64,000 nucleotides of DNA from Pseudofrankia saprophytica (GTDB taxonomy: Bacteria > Actinomycetota > Actinomycetes > Frankiales > Frankiaceae), in assembly GCF_000235425.2 (NCBI RefSeq), contig NZ_KI912267.1, positions 1,503,611 through 1,567,610 of the forward strand. The letters run 5' to 3'. Positions 21,276-29,548 of this stretch are shown here, piece by piece (position 1 is the first letter of the stretch; each line of letters begins with the position of its first letter). The position numbers and the translations under genes are program-made. The notes beneath the pieces were generated by a model. That model saw only the letters and a list, made by a program, of their open reading frames with translations, did not search any database and was not told the origin of the DNA.

Positions 21276-21757
21276 CCATGTCGACACAGTCGATCGGTCG
21301 CGCTCCCCGCCCGAGCAGCCTCGCTGACGTGCTCGAGGTCGTCCTCGACAAGGGCATCGTCATCGACGCGTACGTGCGGGTCGCGCTGGTCGGGATCGAG
21401 ATCCTCACCATCGACGCCCGGATCGTCATCGCGAGCGTCGACACCTACCTGCGGTTCGCCGAGGCGGTCAACCGGCTGGACCTCAGTTCGAGGGAGCAGG
21501 ACCAGGTCACGGGCCTTCCCGGGCTCGTCCGGTCCGTCGGCGAGGGCGGATCGCGGTACAAGGCGAAGGGGGCTCTGGAAGGCGTCAAGGACACCGCGCA
21601 GGACTTCGTCTCGTCACTGCGCGGCGACGACCGGGACGCGGTCGAGACCGGCGACGGTTCCAGGCCCGAGTACACCCGGCGCGCGGACCGCGACCTGCCC
21701 CCCGGCCGGGGAGCACCGGTCGGCCGGACCCGTGCCCACCACAACGGCGATGGCTGA
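21272..21757 (+). CDS. gvpA: Major gas vesicle structural protein GvpA
   Basis: ATG 21272 overlaps the gvpK stop. The first 75 residues carry the highly conserved GvpA sequence: [20 protein letters not shown], then [20 protein letters not shown] and [14 protein letters not shown]. GvpA is the amphipathic protein that stacks in ribs to form the gas-permeable, water-excluding shell. Unlike cyanobacterial GvpA (about 70 residues), this copy is 161 residues with a charged, disordered-looking C-terminal extension, as is common in actinobacteria. It is the only copy in the cluster matching the VGIEILTI main-shell signature. An ATG two codons further in (21278) is an alternative start. Confidence 0.9.
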   Translation: MTMSTQSIGRAPRPSSLADVLEVVLDKGIVIDAYVRVALVGIEILTIDARIVIASVDTYLRFAEAVNRLDLSSREQDQVTGLPGLVRSVGEGGSRYKAKGALEGVKDTAQDFVSSLRGDDRDAVETGDGSRPEYTRRADRDLPPGRGAPVGRTRAHHNGDG

Positions 21758-22556
21758 CATGGCCTCGCTGTTCCTCTACGGAGTCGTCCGGGACGACCAT
21801 CCGCTGGCGGACCCGCCACCGCTCGGCGTGGGCGACCCGCCGGGGCCGATCCGGCTGGTGCGGCGCCCCCCGGCGGCCGCCGTCGTCAGCCCGGTCGCCG
21901 ACCCGGTGCGCATCGCCGACGAGGACGCGGAGCGCCATCTCGACGTCCTCGTGGGGCTCCTCGCCGACGGCCCGGTCATCCCGCTGCGGCTGGGCTCGGT
22001 CGCTCCGGACGAGGACGCCGTCCGTGAGGAGGTGCTCGGCGAGGCGGCCCCCGAGCTACGCCGCCGGCTCGACACGCTGGACGGTCTCGTCGAGGTGCAC
22101 GTCGACGCGGACGAGGAGGAGACGACCGCCATTCGGGCGGTCATCGAGGCCGACCCGTCGCTGGTCGGCGCCCGGGGCGGGTTCGGGGGCGAGACGAGTA
22201 TGCAGACCCGGATGGCGCTGGGTGAACGGGTCGCCGACGGCGTGATCCTGCGTCGCCTGCACCAGGCGGAGACCCTGCTCGAACAGCTGCGCCCGCGCTC
22301 GGTCGCGGACGCCGGGCGGGGACCGATGGGCGGCCCGGAGGATCCGGTCCTGCGCTGGGCCTTCCTCGTCTACCGGGACGCCGAGCCGCACCACCGCGAC
22401 CTCGAGCACTTCGACCAGGCGGTGGAGCGCGTCCGCGGCGATCACCCCGAACTGGCGATCGAGTACGTGGGCCCACTGCCCACCTTCCACTTCCTCGACC
22501 TCACCGAGCCCGCCGAGGCGGCCAGCGAGCCTCGGCACAGCCGGTGGGGCTGGTAA
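21750..22556 (+). CDS. gvpF: Gas vesicle protein GvpF/GvpL family
   Basis: ATG 21750 gives 268 residues and overlaps the end of gvpA by 8 bases; ATG 21759 is an equally plausible start. The N-terminal strand ASLFLYGVV and the segment [20 protein letters not shown] are the GvpF/L hallmarks. The ferredoxin-like N-domain is followed by a helix-rich C-domain with [23 protein letters not shown] and [12 protein letters not shown], and the end reads [15 protein letters not shown]. GvpF binds GvpA on the inner, gas-facing side in other species. With gvpL this makes two F/L paralogues, as is usual. It ends 37 bases before the next gene. Confidence 0.87.
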   Translation: MADMASLFLYGVVRDDHPLADPPPLGVGDPPGPIRLVRRPPAAAVVSPVADPVRIADEDAERHLDVLVGLLADGPVIPLRLGSVAPDEDAVREEVLGEAAPELRRRLDTLDGLVEVHVDADEEETTAIRAVIEADPSLVGARGGFGGETSMQTRMALGERVADGVILRRLHQAETLLEQLRPRSVADAGRGPMGGPEDPVLRWAFLVYRDAEPHHRDLEHFDQAVERVRGDHPELAIEYVGPLPTFHFLDLTEPAEAASEPRHSRWGW

Positions 22557-22593
22557 GCCGGATGGCCCACCCACGGGCCGGAAGGAGTCCGCG

Positions 22594-23208
22594 ATGAACA
22601 TCAAGTTGATGATTGCCGGCGCGGTGGGCTACGTGCTCGGCCGAACCAAGAAGGGCAAGGCGGCCATACGGCTGGCGCTGTGGACCAGCGGCCACAACAC
22701 CAACGTCAAGGACCTGGCCCGATCCCAGGCGATGAAGTTCCTCGACTCCGAAGACGGAAGGAAGCTGGTTGCCCAGCTGCGCGGTCCGGTGCTCGCCGGC
22801 GGGACGAAGGTCGCCCTGTCGGCCTACGAACGAGGAATCGGCAAGCTGACGGACGACCTGTCGCACCGCACGTCGGAGCTGCGGAGCTCGCTGGACGAGT
22901 CCCCGGCCCCCGAGCTGGCCGGGAAGGCGGGAACCCTCGCCGGCACGCTGACCGAAAAGCTCGGCCGCTGGGGCAGCCCGCCCGCCGCGAAGGCCGAGGA
23001 CGAGGCACCGCCCGCGCCAAAGGACCAAGACCAGGACCGAATCGGAGAGGGCGACGGAGATCGGGGTCGGGATCAGGATCGGGCGAAGGCCGCGGACCGG
23101 CGGCCTCCGAGCCGGCACATGGACTTCCGCCCGGCGGCCGACCGGCGCGGGGCCGCGTCGAACGCAGGCCGCGAGCGGACCGGCGCCGGGGCGTCGGGGT
23201 CGAGGTAG
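22594..23208 (+). CDS. GvpY/YtxH-like small membrane-start protein of the gas-vesicle cluster
   Basis: ATG 22594 follows GGAAGGAG. Residues 1-20 (MNIKLMIAGAVGYVLGRTKK) form a short hydrophobic stretch ending GYVLGRTKKGK, reminiscent of YtxH-type and cluster-associated GvpY proteins. A helical region follows, to about residue 130 (LDSEDGRKLVAQLRGPVLAG, LSHRTSELRSSL). The tail (residues 140-204) is charged and repetitive (QDQDRIGEGDGDRGRDQDR) and looks disordered. It occupies the position where gvpG often sits, but lacks GvpG's sequence. Its placement and short gaps suggest it is cotranscribed with the gvp genes and serves a membrane-associated or structural accessory role, which is inference. 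Confidence 0.6.
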   Translation: MNIKLMIAGAVGYVLGRTKKGKAAIRLALWTSGHNTNVKDLARSQAMKFLDSEDGRKLVAQLRGPVLAGGTKVALSAYERGIGKLTDDLSHRTSELRSSLDESPAPELAGKAGTLAGTLTEKLGRWGSPPAAKAEDEAPPAPKDQDQDRIGEGDGDRGRDQDRAKAADRRPPSRHMDFRPAADRRGAASNAGRERTGAGASGSR

Positions 23209-23219
23209 GAGAAGCCGAT

Positions 23220-24311
23220 ATGTCGGAGTCCAACGGACATGCGCACGGAAACGGATTGGCCGGCGTGCTCCTGCGTAACCCGGCCACCGAACACCTCATG
23301 CAGGAGGTGAAAAGCCTGCTCGCCGCAGAAGGCCAGAAGGCCGTCCGGCAGGTCGGCGAACGTCTCGGTTCCGCGACCGAAGGGCTGGGACCCGCGGCGG
23401 AAGGTGTCAAGAAGCTCGCCGCGGGCGAGTCCCCGGGCAAGGCGATGACGTCGACGGCGCTGAGTGCGCTGAAGCAGAAGGCGAAGAACGCCCTCGGCGG
23501 CGGCGGCGCGGGCAAGGCGGGTAGCACCAAGGACCCTGGACCGCCGAAGGTCACCCACATCATGGAGGCCGTCGACGTGGGGGTCCCGGTCTCCACCGCC
23601 TACGACCAGTGGACGCAGTTCCAGGAATTCCCGAAGTTCATGAAGGGTGTCGAGAGCGTCGACCCGAAGAGCGAGACCGAGCAGAACTGGCGGGTCAAGG
23701 TCTTCAAGTCCCGGCGGACCTGGCAGGGAAAGACCCTCGAACAGATCCCGGACCGGCGGATCACCTGGACGACGGAAGGCGCCAAGGGGACGACGAAGGG
23801 CACGGTGACGTTCCATCCGCTCGCGGACGATCTGACGCGGGTGGCGCTGACCATGGAGTACTACTCGAGCGGGTTCATGGAGAAGATCGGCAACCTCTGG
23901 CGCGCCGGAGGCCGCCGCACCCGCCTCGACCTGAAGCACTTCGGCCGCTTCATCACCATCAAGGGCGAGGCCAGTGGATCGTGGCGCGGCGAGATCCGCG
24001 ACGGCGCGGTCGTCCGCCAGCCCGGGGAAGAGGACCAGGATGCCGAGCCGCGGGAAGCGGAGGCCCAGGAGACGGACACCGGCGGGTCCGAAGAGCGCGA
24101 GGCGACCGCTCCGAAGGCCGAGAACCGGAAGCCCGCAGGCCAGGAAGCCAAGGACCAGGAAACCGAGGACCAAGCGCCCGAGGACCGAGAGCCCGACGAG
24201 CGGGAAACCGAAGCTCAGGAGGCCGGCGAGGAACCCGACCGGGGCGAGGCATACGCCACGGACGAGGAGGCGGGCGAGGGGACCGAAGTGCCTGAGCCGG
24301 CCCGGGCTTGA
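23220..24311 (+). CDS. SRPBCC (START-like/cyclase-dehydrase) family protein of the gas-vesicle cluster
   Basis: ATG 23220 follows AGGAGAAG. Residues 1-110 are helical and Gly/Ala/Lys-rich. The SRPBCC domain lies at about residues 118-245: THIMEAVDVGVPVSTAYDQW, the TQFQEFPKFMKGVESVD block, RRTWQGKTLEQIPDRRITW and DDLTRVALTMEYY, all standard signatures of this helix-grip ligand-binding fold. It is common next to actinobacterial gvp genes but its ligand is unknown. Residues about 265-363 form an extreme Glu/Asp/Lys-rich tail with QE-, EDQ- and DRE-type repeats, probably disordered. The 11-base gap to the previous gene supports an operon. Family call strong, role unknown. Confidence 0.78.
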   Translation: MSESNGHAHGNGLAGVLLRNPATEHLMQEVKSLLAAEGQKAVRQVGERLGSATEGLGPAAEGVKKLAAGESPGKAMTSTALSALKQKAKNALGGGGAGKAGSTKDPGPPKVTHIMEAVDVGVPVSTAYDQWTQFQEFPKFMKGVESVDPKSETEQNWRVKVFKSRRTWQGKTLEQIPDRRITWTTEGAKGTTKGTVTFHPLADDLTRVALTMEYYSSGFMEKIGNLWRAGGRRTRLDLKHFGRFITIKGEASGSWRGEIRDGAVVRQPGEEDQDAEPREAEAQETDTGGSEEREATAPKAENRKPAGQEAKDQETEDQAPEDREPDERETEAQEAGEEPDRGEAYATDEEAGEGTEVPEPARA

Positions 24312-24465
24312 CTCCAGCCTGATCCGGGGACTCCCTGCGTGACCACACCAGGACGAGCTCGATCGCGGCGTGGGAAGGGCCTGCCGCGCCGAGGTGCGGA
24401 GCCGCGGGGGCGGCGTCATCGTGAATGGGTCGACGGTGCAGCGGGACGTTCCGGCGGGGGGGTTC

Positions 24466-25113
24466 ATGTCCATTACCAGGGACAAGGTCGCCGATGTGGC
24501 CGTACCGGACACGGCCTTGGCCGTGGAGGCCACAGAACTGGTACGCGAGGCCACGGACGACCTCGTGTACCACCATTCACGGCGGGTGTACTGGTTCGGC
24601 AGCCTGCAGGGCCGCAACCACGGGCTTAGCTTCGACCCGGAGCTGCTCTACATCGGGGCGATGTTCCACGACCTCGGCCTGGGCGAACGGTTTCGCGGGA
24701 GCGGCCGGCGTTTCGAGGTGGACAGCGCGGACGAGGCGCGCCGATTCCTGCAGCGGCATGGCGTTCCCGAGGACAGCATCCGGCGCGTGTGGACGGCCAT
24801 CGCGCTGCACACGACCCCTGGCATCCCGCGGTTCATGGAGCCCGAGGTCGCCCTGGTGACCGCCGGCGTCGAGTACGACGTGCTGGGAATCGGCTACGGC
24901 GACATCAGCGAAGCCGACCGGGCGGCCATCACCACGCTGCACCCCAGGCCCGACTTCAAGAACCAGATCCTCCGGGCCTTCACCGCCGGCATCGCCCCCA
25001 GGCCGGAGACCACCTTCGGCAATGTCAAGGCCGACGTCCTGGAACGTCTCGTGCCCGACTTCCACCGCGCCAACTTCGTCGACACGATCCTGAACTCCCC
25101 CTGGCCCGAGTAG
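24466..25113 (+). CDS. HD-domain phosphohydrolase-like protein (cyanamide-hydratase-like)
   Basis: I chose ATG 24466, preceded by a G-run, giving 215 residues; an in-frame GTG at 24421 lacks support. The metal-binding HD pattern is present: HHSRRVYWFG, then GAMFHDLGLGE (His-Asp pair near residues 69-70), then ALHTTPGI further on. The arrangement SFDPELLYIGAMFHDLGL is that of HD proteins annotated as cyanamide hydratase-like, a name that does not guarantee the substrate. No membrane segment is seen. It lies 154 bases after the gas-vesicle SRPBCC gene on the same strand. Cotranscription is possible, but the larger gap argues for a separate unit. Confidence 0.78.
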   Translation: MSITRDKVADVAVPDTALAVEATELVREATDDLVYHHSRRVYWFGSLQGRNHGLSFDPELLYIGAMFHDLGLGERFRGSGRRFEVDSADEARRFLQRHGVPEDSIRRVWTAIALHTTPGIPRFMEPEVALVTAGVEYDVLGIGYGDISEADRAAITTLHPRPDFKNQILRAFTAGIAPRPETTFGNVKADVLERLVPDFHRANFVDTILNSPWPE

Positions 25114-25131
25114 CGGTCGGGGGCGCGCCTG

Positions 25132-25995
25132 TCAGTTCTTGCGAGCCAGGCCGCAGTGGGAGGCCAGGGCCTTGCCGCGGGCGCGCTTGCCGGGGCGCCA
25201 CAGGGGGGTCGAGACGATGCCGGGCGGCAGCAGCTCGAGGCCGTCGAAGAAAGGGGCGAGCTCTTCCGGCGTGCGGGAGCGGTAGGGGGCGGCCCCGATG
25301 CGTTCGTTGCGCCGCACCGCCTCAGAGCGCTCCGGGCTTTCGGTGCCGTCGTTGAGTGCCAGGTAGCTGCCACTCGGGAGGGCGTCGACGAGCTTGTGCA
25401 CGATGGCGTACGCCTCGTCGTCGTCGACGACGTTGGCCATGACGCCGAACAGGACGAGCCCGATGGGCTTGGTGAAGTCGAGGATCCCGCGGGCCTCGCG
25501 CAGGATCGTCTCCGGGTCGCGCACGTCGGCGTCGATGTAGGAGGTGACCCCCTCGGGCGTGCCGACGAGCAGGGCACGAGCGTGCGTCAGGACGAGCGGG
25601 TCGTTGTCGACGTACACGACCCGGCTCTCGGGCGCCTCGCGCTGCGCCACCTCGTGGGTGTTGTCGGCCGTGGGCAGCCCGGTACCGACATCAAGGAACT
25701 GCCGGATACCCTCACGAACGGTGAGGTGGGTCACAACCCGATGCAAAAGGCGCCGCGAACTGCGCGCGATGTCGATGATCTCCGGGAAGATCTCGGCCGC
25801 CTGATCGGCGGCGACACGGTCGGCGGGAAAGTGGTCCTTCCCACCCAACCAGCGGTTCCACATCCGGGCCGAATGAGGCACGGACACGTTGAGCGACGCC
25901 GCCAGGCTGGCGGCGGGCAACGCCGGGGGGTTGGACACGCGGCTGTCCGATCCGTATGTGTCTGTCGGGTTGTTCCCTTTCTGGTGATGGTACAT
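25132..25995 (-). CDS. SAM-dependent methyltransferase, PF04672 (DUF574) family
   Basis: ATG at 25995 gives 287 residues; the open frame continues upstream into repeats without conserved sequence. Diagnostic motifs are VPHSARMWNRWLGGKDHFPA near residues 35-54, the SAM-binding glycine motif FLDVGTGLPTADN near 101-113, VVYVDNDPLVLTHARALL, and LGLVLFGVMANVVDD-type strands. This family is expanded in streptomycetes and relatives, and its substrates are mostly unknown. The gene ends 18 bases from the convergent HD gene. No partner gene suggests a substrate. Confidence 0.83.
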   Translation of the reverse strand: MYHHQKGNNPTDTYGSDSRVSNPPALPAASLAASLNVSVPHSARMWNRWLGGKDHFPADRVAADQAAEIFPEIIDIARSSRRLLHRVVTHLTVREGIRQFLDVGTGLPTADNTHEVAQREAPESRVVYVDNDPLVLTHARALLVGTPEGVTSYIDADVRDPETILREARGILDFTKPIGLVLFGVMANVVDDDEAYAIVHKLVDALPSGSYLALNDGTESPERSEAVRRNERIGAAPYRSRTPEELAPFFDGLELLPPGIVSTPLWRPGKRARGKALASHCGLARKN

Positions 25996-26115
25996 CCAGA
26001 CGCCTTGCACCAAGGCTCTCAACCCAGACGGACACAGTACCGTTACACATTTGACATCGCGGCGGCGGGTCGGTGCGGCGGCGGTCGGCCGCCGTTGGGG
26101 CGGAACCAGCCTGGG

Positions 26116-26244
26116 CCTGTGACGGCCGACCGCACCCGTGACGGCCGGCCGCACCCGTGACGGCCAGCCGCACCCGTGACGGCCAGCCGCGCCCGTGACG
26201 GCCAGCCGCGCCCGTGACGGCCAGCCGGGCCGTGACGGCCAGCG
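26116..26244. repeat. 19-bp tandem repeat array, six units plus a partial
   Basis: Units of CCCGTGACGGCCAGCCGCA run at 26116, 26135, 26154, 26173, 26192 and 26211 with one to three changes each, then a truncated seventh. The array sits between the start of the methyltransferase gene and the stop of the oxidoreductase gene, both minus strand. There are no spacers, so it is not CRISPR. The period of 19 is not a multiple of three, which fits non-coding sequence. Confidence 0.8.
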
Positions 26245-26253
26245 CCTCCGGCG

Positions 26254-27288
26254 TCAGGACGTGATCTCGACGACGGTGCGGCCGATCGCGCGGCGGCGTT
26301 CGTGGTCGCCGAGCGCGCCGGCGGCGCCGTCGAGCCCGACGCGGCGGCCGACATGCGGGCGGATGGTTCCGGCGGCGAGCAGGCCCAGCAGGCCCCCGTG
26401 CACCTCGTCGGCGGTCTTCCGGCCGAACGGGTTGAACCCGAAGCGGCGCATTCCCGGGTCGACCTGGTCGACCCAGGCGAGCATGACACCGACCACCGAG
26501 AAGTTGCCGACGCAGGCGAGCCGCAGTGGCCTGCCCGTCATCCCGTTCTCCGGGTCGTCGGCGAAGCCGATCGGAAGGTAGCGGCCGTCGCGGGCGACGC
26601 AGGTCCAGGATTTGCCCACGAAGGCGCCACCGGCCAGGTCGTAGACGACATCCGCCCCGGCGTCGCCCGTGTAGTCGAGTACAACCTCGGCGAAGTCGTC
26701 CGTGGTGTGGTCGACCACCAGGTCCGCGCCGAGCCGTGCGCACAGCTCCGCCTTCTCGGGGCTGGAGACCGTGGCGATGACCCGGGCACCGACGGCCCTG
26801 CCGAGCTGGATGGCCGCCGTACCGAGGCCACTCGCGCCAGAATGAACCAGCAGCGTCTCGCCCGCGGTAAGCCGCGCACGGTGCAACAGGCCAAGTGCGC
26901 CGGTGTGGAACGGCAGGAGGAATGCGGCCGCCTCGGCGTCGTCCAGGCCGGTCGGCGCGTCGAACACGGAAACCGCGGGCGCGATCGCGTACTCGGCGAG
27001 CCCGCCGATCGCGTTCCTCGTGATCGCGACGACCCTCCGGCCCACCCACTCCCCCGCGCCGTCGCCGGCCGCGTCGACGACGCCGCAGACGTCCATGCCC
27101 AACGTGTACGGCGGTGGCACCGGGACCGAGACCAGCTTGCCCCGGCACCGATCGATGTCGTTGAAGTTGAGGGAGCCCGCCCCGACCCGAATGCGCACCT
27201 CGCCGGGACCGGGCTCGGGTAACTCGACGTCGACCACGTCGAGCACCTCGGTCGGATCGCCGTGCCGGGTGACCTGTAGCGCCTTCAT
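26254..27288 (-). CDS. Zinc-independent quinone oxidoreductase-like alcohol dehydrogenase (MDR family)
   Basis: ATG 27288 (preceded by GGAGGTCAGG) gives 344 residues. The GroES-like N-domain has MKALQVTRHGDPTEVL, the PGEVRIRVGAGSLNFNDID turn and TLGMDVCGVVDAAGDGAGEW. The catalytic and structural zinc ligands of true alcohol dehydrogenases are missing. The NADPH-binding Rossmann motif is LVHSGASGLGTAAIQLGRAV, near residues 140-160. This is the quinone reductase/zeta-crystallin branch, which reduces quinones or enones with NADPH. The N-terminal extension in the frame upstream of 27288 is unlikely to be translated. No neighbour identifies the substrate. Confidence 0.83.
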   Translation of the reverse strand: MKALQVTRHGDPTEVLDVVDVELPEPGPGEVRIRVGAGSLNFNDIDRCRGKLVSVPVPPPYTLGMDVCGVVDAAGDGAGEWVGRRVVAITRNAIGGLAEYAIAPAVSVFDAPTGLDDAEAAAFLLPFHTGALGLLHRARLTAGETLLVHSGASGLGTAAIQLGRAVGARVIATVSSPEKAELCARLGADLVVDHTTDDFAEVVLDYTGDAGADVVYDLAGGAFVGKSWTCVARDGRYLPIGFADDPENGMTGRPLRLACVGNFSVVGVMLAWVDQVDPGMRRFGFNPFGRKTADEVHGGLLGLLAAGTIRPHVGRRVGLDGAAGALGDHERRRAIGRTVVEITS

Positions 27289-27591
27289 GTCCGCCTGACC
27301 TCCGTCGTCTCGCCCGCGTGGGCAAATGCCCCCGCGTGGGCCATGCGAGAGGCGCGTCGGCGGCCAGCACCAGGGCCTACCTGTCGACCGACCGACCTGG
27401 CAGCTGGCCACCTGGCAATCTGGCCGGGCTCGGCCATCTGGTCATGTGGTGGCCTCGCGACCTGACCAGGTGGTGATGCCGGGCTGGCGGCCGACCGCGG
27501 CCTCGTCGAGGTCATCACGGCGTTCCTGGACCGTTCTGTCAAGCCGCGGCGCTGGATCTGGGGCGGTGTCCGGATCTCGGCCGGTGTGCGG
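27289..27591. other. Intergenic region, no gene seen
   Basis: About 300 bases between the oxidoreductase start and the GNAT stop, both on the minus strand, so it should hold the oxidoreductase promoter. It contains loosely repeated CTGGCCACCTGGC-like words around 27400-27470. I see no convincing reading frame or hairpin. Confidence 0.3.
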
Positions 27592-27909
27592 TCAGTGGGC
27601 AGGCTCGTGGTCGGCGTGCCATTCGGGGTCGATGAGGTCGGCGTAGTCGGAGTGGCGCTCGACCCAGCCGCGGATGAATGGGCAACGCGGCCAGACCTTC
27701 AGCTGACGGGCGCGGGCGGCGTCGAGCGCGCCTCGGGCGAGCTCGCTGCCGACTCCCTTCCCTTCGAACCCTGTCTCCGTCTCCGTGTGGTTGAAGGCGA
27801 TGATCCCCGGATGCAGGGAGTAGGTCACGAAGCCGGCCAGCGCGCCGTCGATGTCCAGTTCGAACCGACGTCGCGCCGGCACGTCGGTCAGCGTGCGCTT
27901 CTCTGTCAT
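27592..27909 (-). CDS. GNAT-family N-acetyltransferase-like protein (short YjdJ/COG2388 type)
   Basis: A 105-residue protein. It has the compact single-domain N-acetyltransferase layout: strands RRFELDIDGALAGFVTY and IIAFNHTETETGFEGKGVGS, where the last part holds the acetyl-CoA binding pattern G-x-G-x-G/S (GKGVGSELARGALDAARAR), then KVWPRCPFIRGWVERHSDY. The sequence CPFI/W followed by a helix and YADLI is usual in the COG2388 group. The acyl acceptor is unknown. It lies 72 bases from the HxlR regulator on the same strand and could be cotranscribed with it. Confidence 0.8.
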   Translation of the reverse strand: MTEKRTLTDVPARRRFELDIDGALAGFVTYSLHPGIIAFNHTETETGFEGKGVGSELARGALDAARARQLKVWPRCPFIRGWVERHSDYADLIDPEWHADHEPAH

Positions 27910-27981
27910 TCGATCTCTCCTCGCCTCGGATCCGTCGGGGTCCGTCTATCCCTCAGCCTGCCAGGCTTGGAGGACGCACGA

Positions 27982-28365
27982 TCAGGGCTCGTCGCGGGCA
28001 CGTGTGGCAGAGCCCCGGGGAACGCGCTGGCGGGCCGAGAGAGCGGTCCAGTCGTGCGCCCAGTCGGAGAGTGGTTCGAGCAGGCCTTGCAGGCGGCGGC
28101 CGTGCCCGGTGAGCCGGTAGTCGCCGGCCTCGTCGACCTCTATCAGGCCGGCCTCGCGTAGCTCGCGCGCTCGCTGGCTTAGCTGGGCTGACGGCGCGTC
28201 CAGCGTCGTCTCCAGGGCGCGGAAGGACCGTGGCGCGGTCCGCAGGCTCCAGAAGATCGCCAGACAGTGCCGGCGGCCGAGCAGGTCGAGCAGCGTGGCC
28301 AGTGGAAGATCGGTACCGCCCGCGGCACGCCCCTCCGGCGCCGGCCGGGAGCCGGACCGGCTCAT
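27982..28365 (-). CDS. HxlR-type winged-helix transcriptional regulator
   Basis: A 127-residue protein with an HxlR-like winged helix at about residues 20-105: LLGRRHCLAIFWSLRTAPRS, then FRALETTLDAPSAQLSQRAR (recognition helix) and ELREAGLIEVDEAGDYRLT, the usual wing, followed by GHGRRLQGLLEPLSDWAHDW. The N-terminal 20 residues are variable. HxlR proteins act as dimers, often on neighbouring or divergent genes. The GNAT gene downstream is the nearest candidate target. It carries no conserved redox cysteine pair, although one Cys (RHC) is present near the helix start. Confidence 0.75.
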   Translation of the reverse strand: MSRSGSRPAPEGRAAGGTDLPLATLLDLLGRRHCLAIFWSLRTAPRSFRALETTLDAPSAQLSQRARELREAGLIEVDEAGDYRLTGHGRRLQGLLEPLSDWAHDWTALSARQRVPRGSATRARDEP

Positions 28366-28487
28366 CGTCTCGTCACGATTCGCTCATACGTCGTCGCCAG
28401 TCAGCCATCAAGATCTCATCTGTCAAGATCGATACATTCCGCGGGCTCTGCGGCAAACCCGCGGTGGAGGCGTGGAACAGGCCAGTG

Positions 28488-28796
28488 TCAGGGCGTGGTG
28501 GAGACGTCGAACCCGTTTGACTTCGGGGTGGTGCGGCCAGCCGGGGCGAACCGGTCGGCGGCCCGGCCCGGGCCGTCACCGTGCCCCTTTGCCACGTTGC
28601 CACCCAGCGTGGATCTGGCACGCCGGTAGACCCCGCCGACCTGCGCCGAGACGATGCCGGCGACGCTCTGTACCTCCGGGCGATCCCACACCAGCCGAGA
28701 CTGTCGGGCGATCTCTTCGTAGCTCTCCCTGCCGGCCCGGGTGCCGAACAGATAGCCGACCCCGAACGCGAGGGCGACCGAGGGGCGGATCCGCAT
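28488..28796 (-). CDS. YtxH-like small membrane-start protein
   Basis: ATG 28796 is preceded by GGGAGG and gives 102 residues. Residues 1-20 (MRIRPSVALAFGVGYLFGTR) form a glycine-containing hydrophobic segment ending GYLFGTRAGRESYEEI, a pattern of YtxH-like proteins that is also seen, more weakly, in the gas-vesicle cluster protein at 22594. The rest is helical, then Gly/Arg/Ser-rich. Probably membrane associated; function unknown. The frame extends upstream without recognisable sequence. Confidence 0.6.
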   Translation of the reverse strand: MRIRPSVALAFGVGYLFGTRAGRESYEEIARQSRLVWDRPEVQSVAGIVSAQVGGVYRRARSTLGGNVAKGHGDGPGRAADRFAPAGRTTPKSNGFDVSTTP

Positions 28797-29200
28797 GCTG
28801 CCTCCCAAGGCTGAACCGAGCAGAGCCGGGCCGGATGCTTGGCTGTAGCGCGGCCGTCCCCCGCGGGCCGACGGCACCGTCACACCGTTCGCGCGCCCGG
28901 GCTCCCGCCCCGAGACCCCCGCCGCCTCGAAGACCACCCGCGCGTCAGACGATCAACGTCAGCCCGACCCACCACGACCACAACGGACAGTACCGGGTGG
29001 CACCGACAGCCGCCGGCTCTCGATCACCACAGCCGGCGCGAGCCACCGGAGCACAGCGCGAGGCAACGACCCGTCAACTCGACTTACCCAGGAGACCGAC
29101 CCGCCGAACCTCCGGTAAGCTGGCCACAGCCAGTCGGACCCAGCATGATCCCCCCGGAGGCCTCCGCCACCGGTACGATCGGCCCCGACGAAGCGAACGG
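28797..29200. other. Intergenic region upstream of the tRNA, no gene seen
   Basis: This 404-base gap separates the minus-strand YtxH-like gene from tRNA-Asn on the plus strand and should carry both promoters. The segment about 29060-29130 is somewhat less GC-rich, with a TAAGCT word near 29116 that could belong to the tRNA promoter, but no confident -35/-10 pair can be assigned. Confidence 0.3.
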
Positions 29201-29273
29201 TCCCGCGTAGCTCAATTGGCAGAGCAGCCGGCTGTTAACCGGCAGGTTATAGGTTCGAGTCCTATCGCGGGAG
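29201..29273 (+). tRNA. tRNA-Asn (anticodon GTT)
   Basis: A 73-base cloverleaf: acceptor stem TCCCGCG pairs with CGCGGGA (29266-29272) and discriminator G. The D arm reads AGCTCAATTGGCAGAGC, and the anticodon stem GCCGGCT flanks GTT at 29234-29236. The T arm contains GGTTCGAGTCC. CCA is not encoded. A small hairpin CAGGCA-AAA-TGCCTG at 29281-29295 follows and may end the transcript. Confidence 0.95.
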
Positions 29274-29280
29274 CCTCTAC

Positions 29281-29295
29281 CAGGCAAAATGCCTG
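29281..29295 (+). terminator. Short hairpin after tRNA-Asn
   Basis: CAGGCA at 29281-29286 and TGCCTG at 29290-29295 form a 6-bp stem with loop AAA eight bases after the tRNA. It is short and has no T-run, so the call is tentative. Confidence 0.3.
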
Positions 29296-29548
29296 ATGAC
29301 GAATCAAATCCCGTAGATCATCCCGCACTTACCCCGCGCTTTGCAAGAACCAGGGTTAGCGGAGTCCGGACCACTTCAGTCACGCGCCGTTACTCGCGTC
29401 GCCAGCCACGCCGTCAGGCGCCGCGCGACCTCGATGAAACCCGAGCCGGAGCTCAGGGCAATATCATCGCATCGGGGAGGCGCCGCTAGGAGCATCTGGT
29501 GACGGTTGAAGGGCGCCGCTTTCGGACCGCCGAACTCGCGCTCATAGC

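Noticed and set aside
26116..26244. CRISPR array
   Set aside because: The units are directly adjacent and 19 bases long with no spacers, so this is a simple tandem repeat. No cas genes are present.
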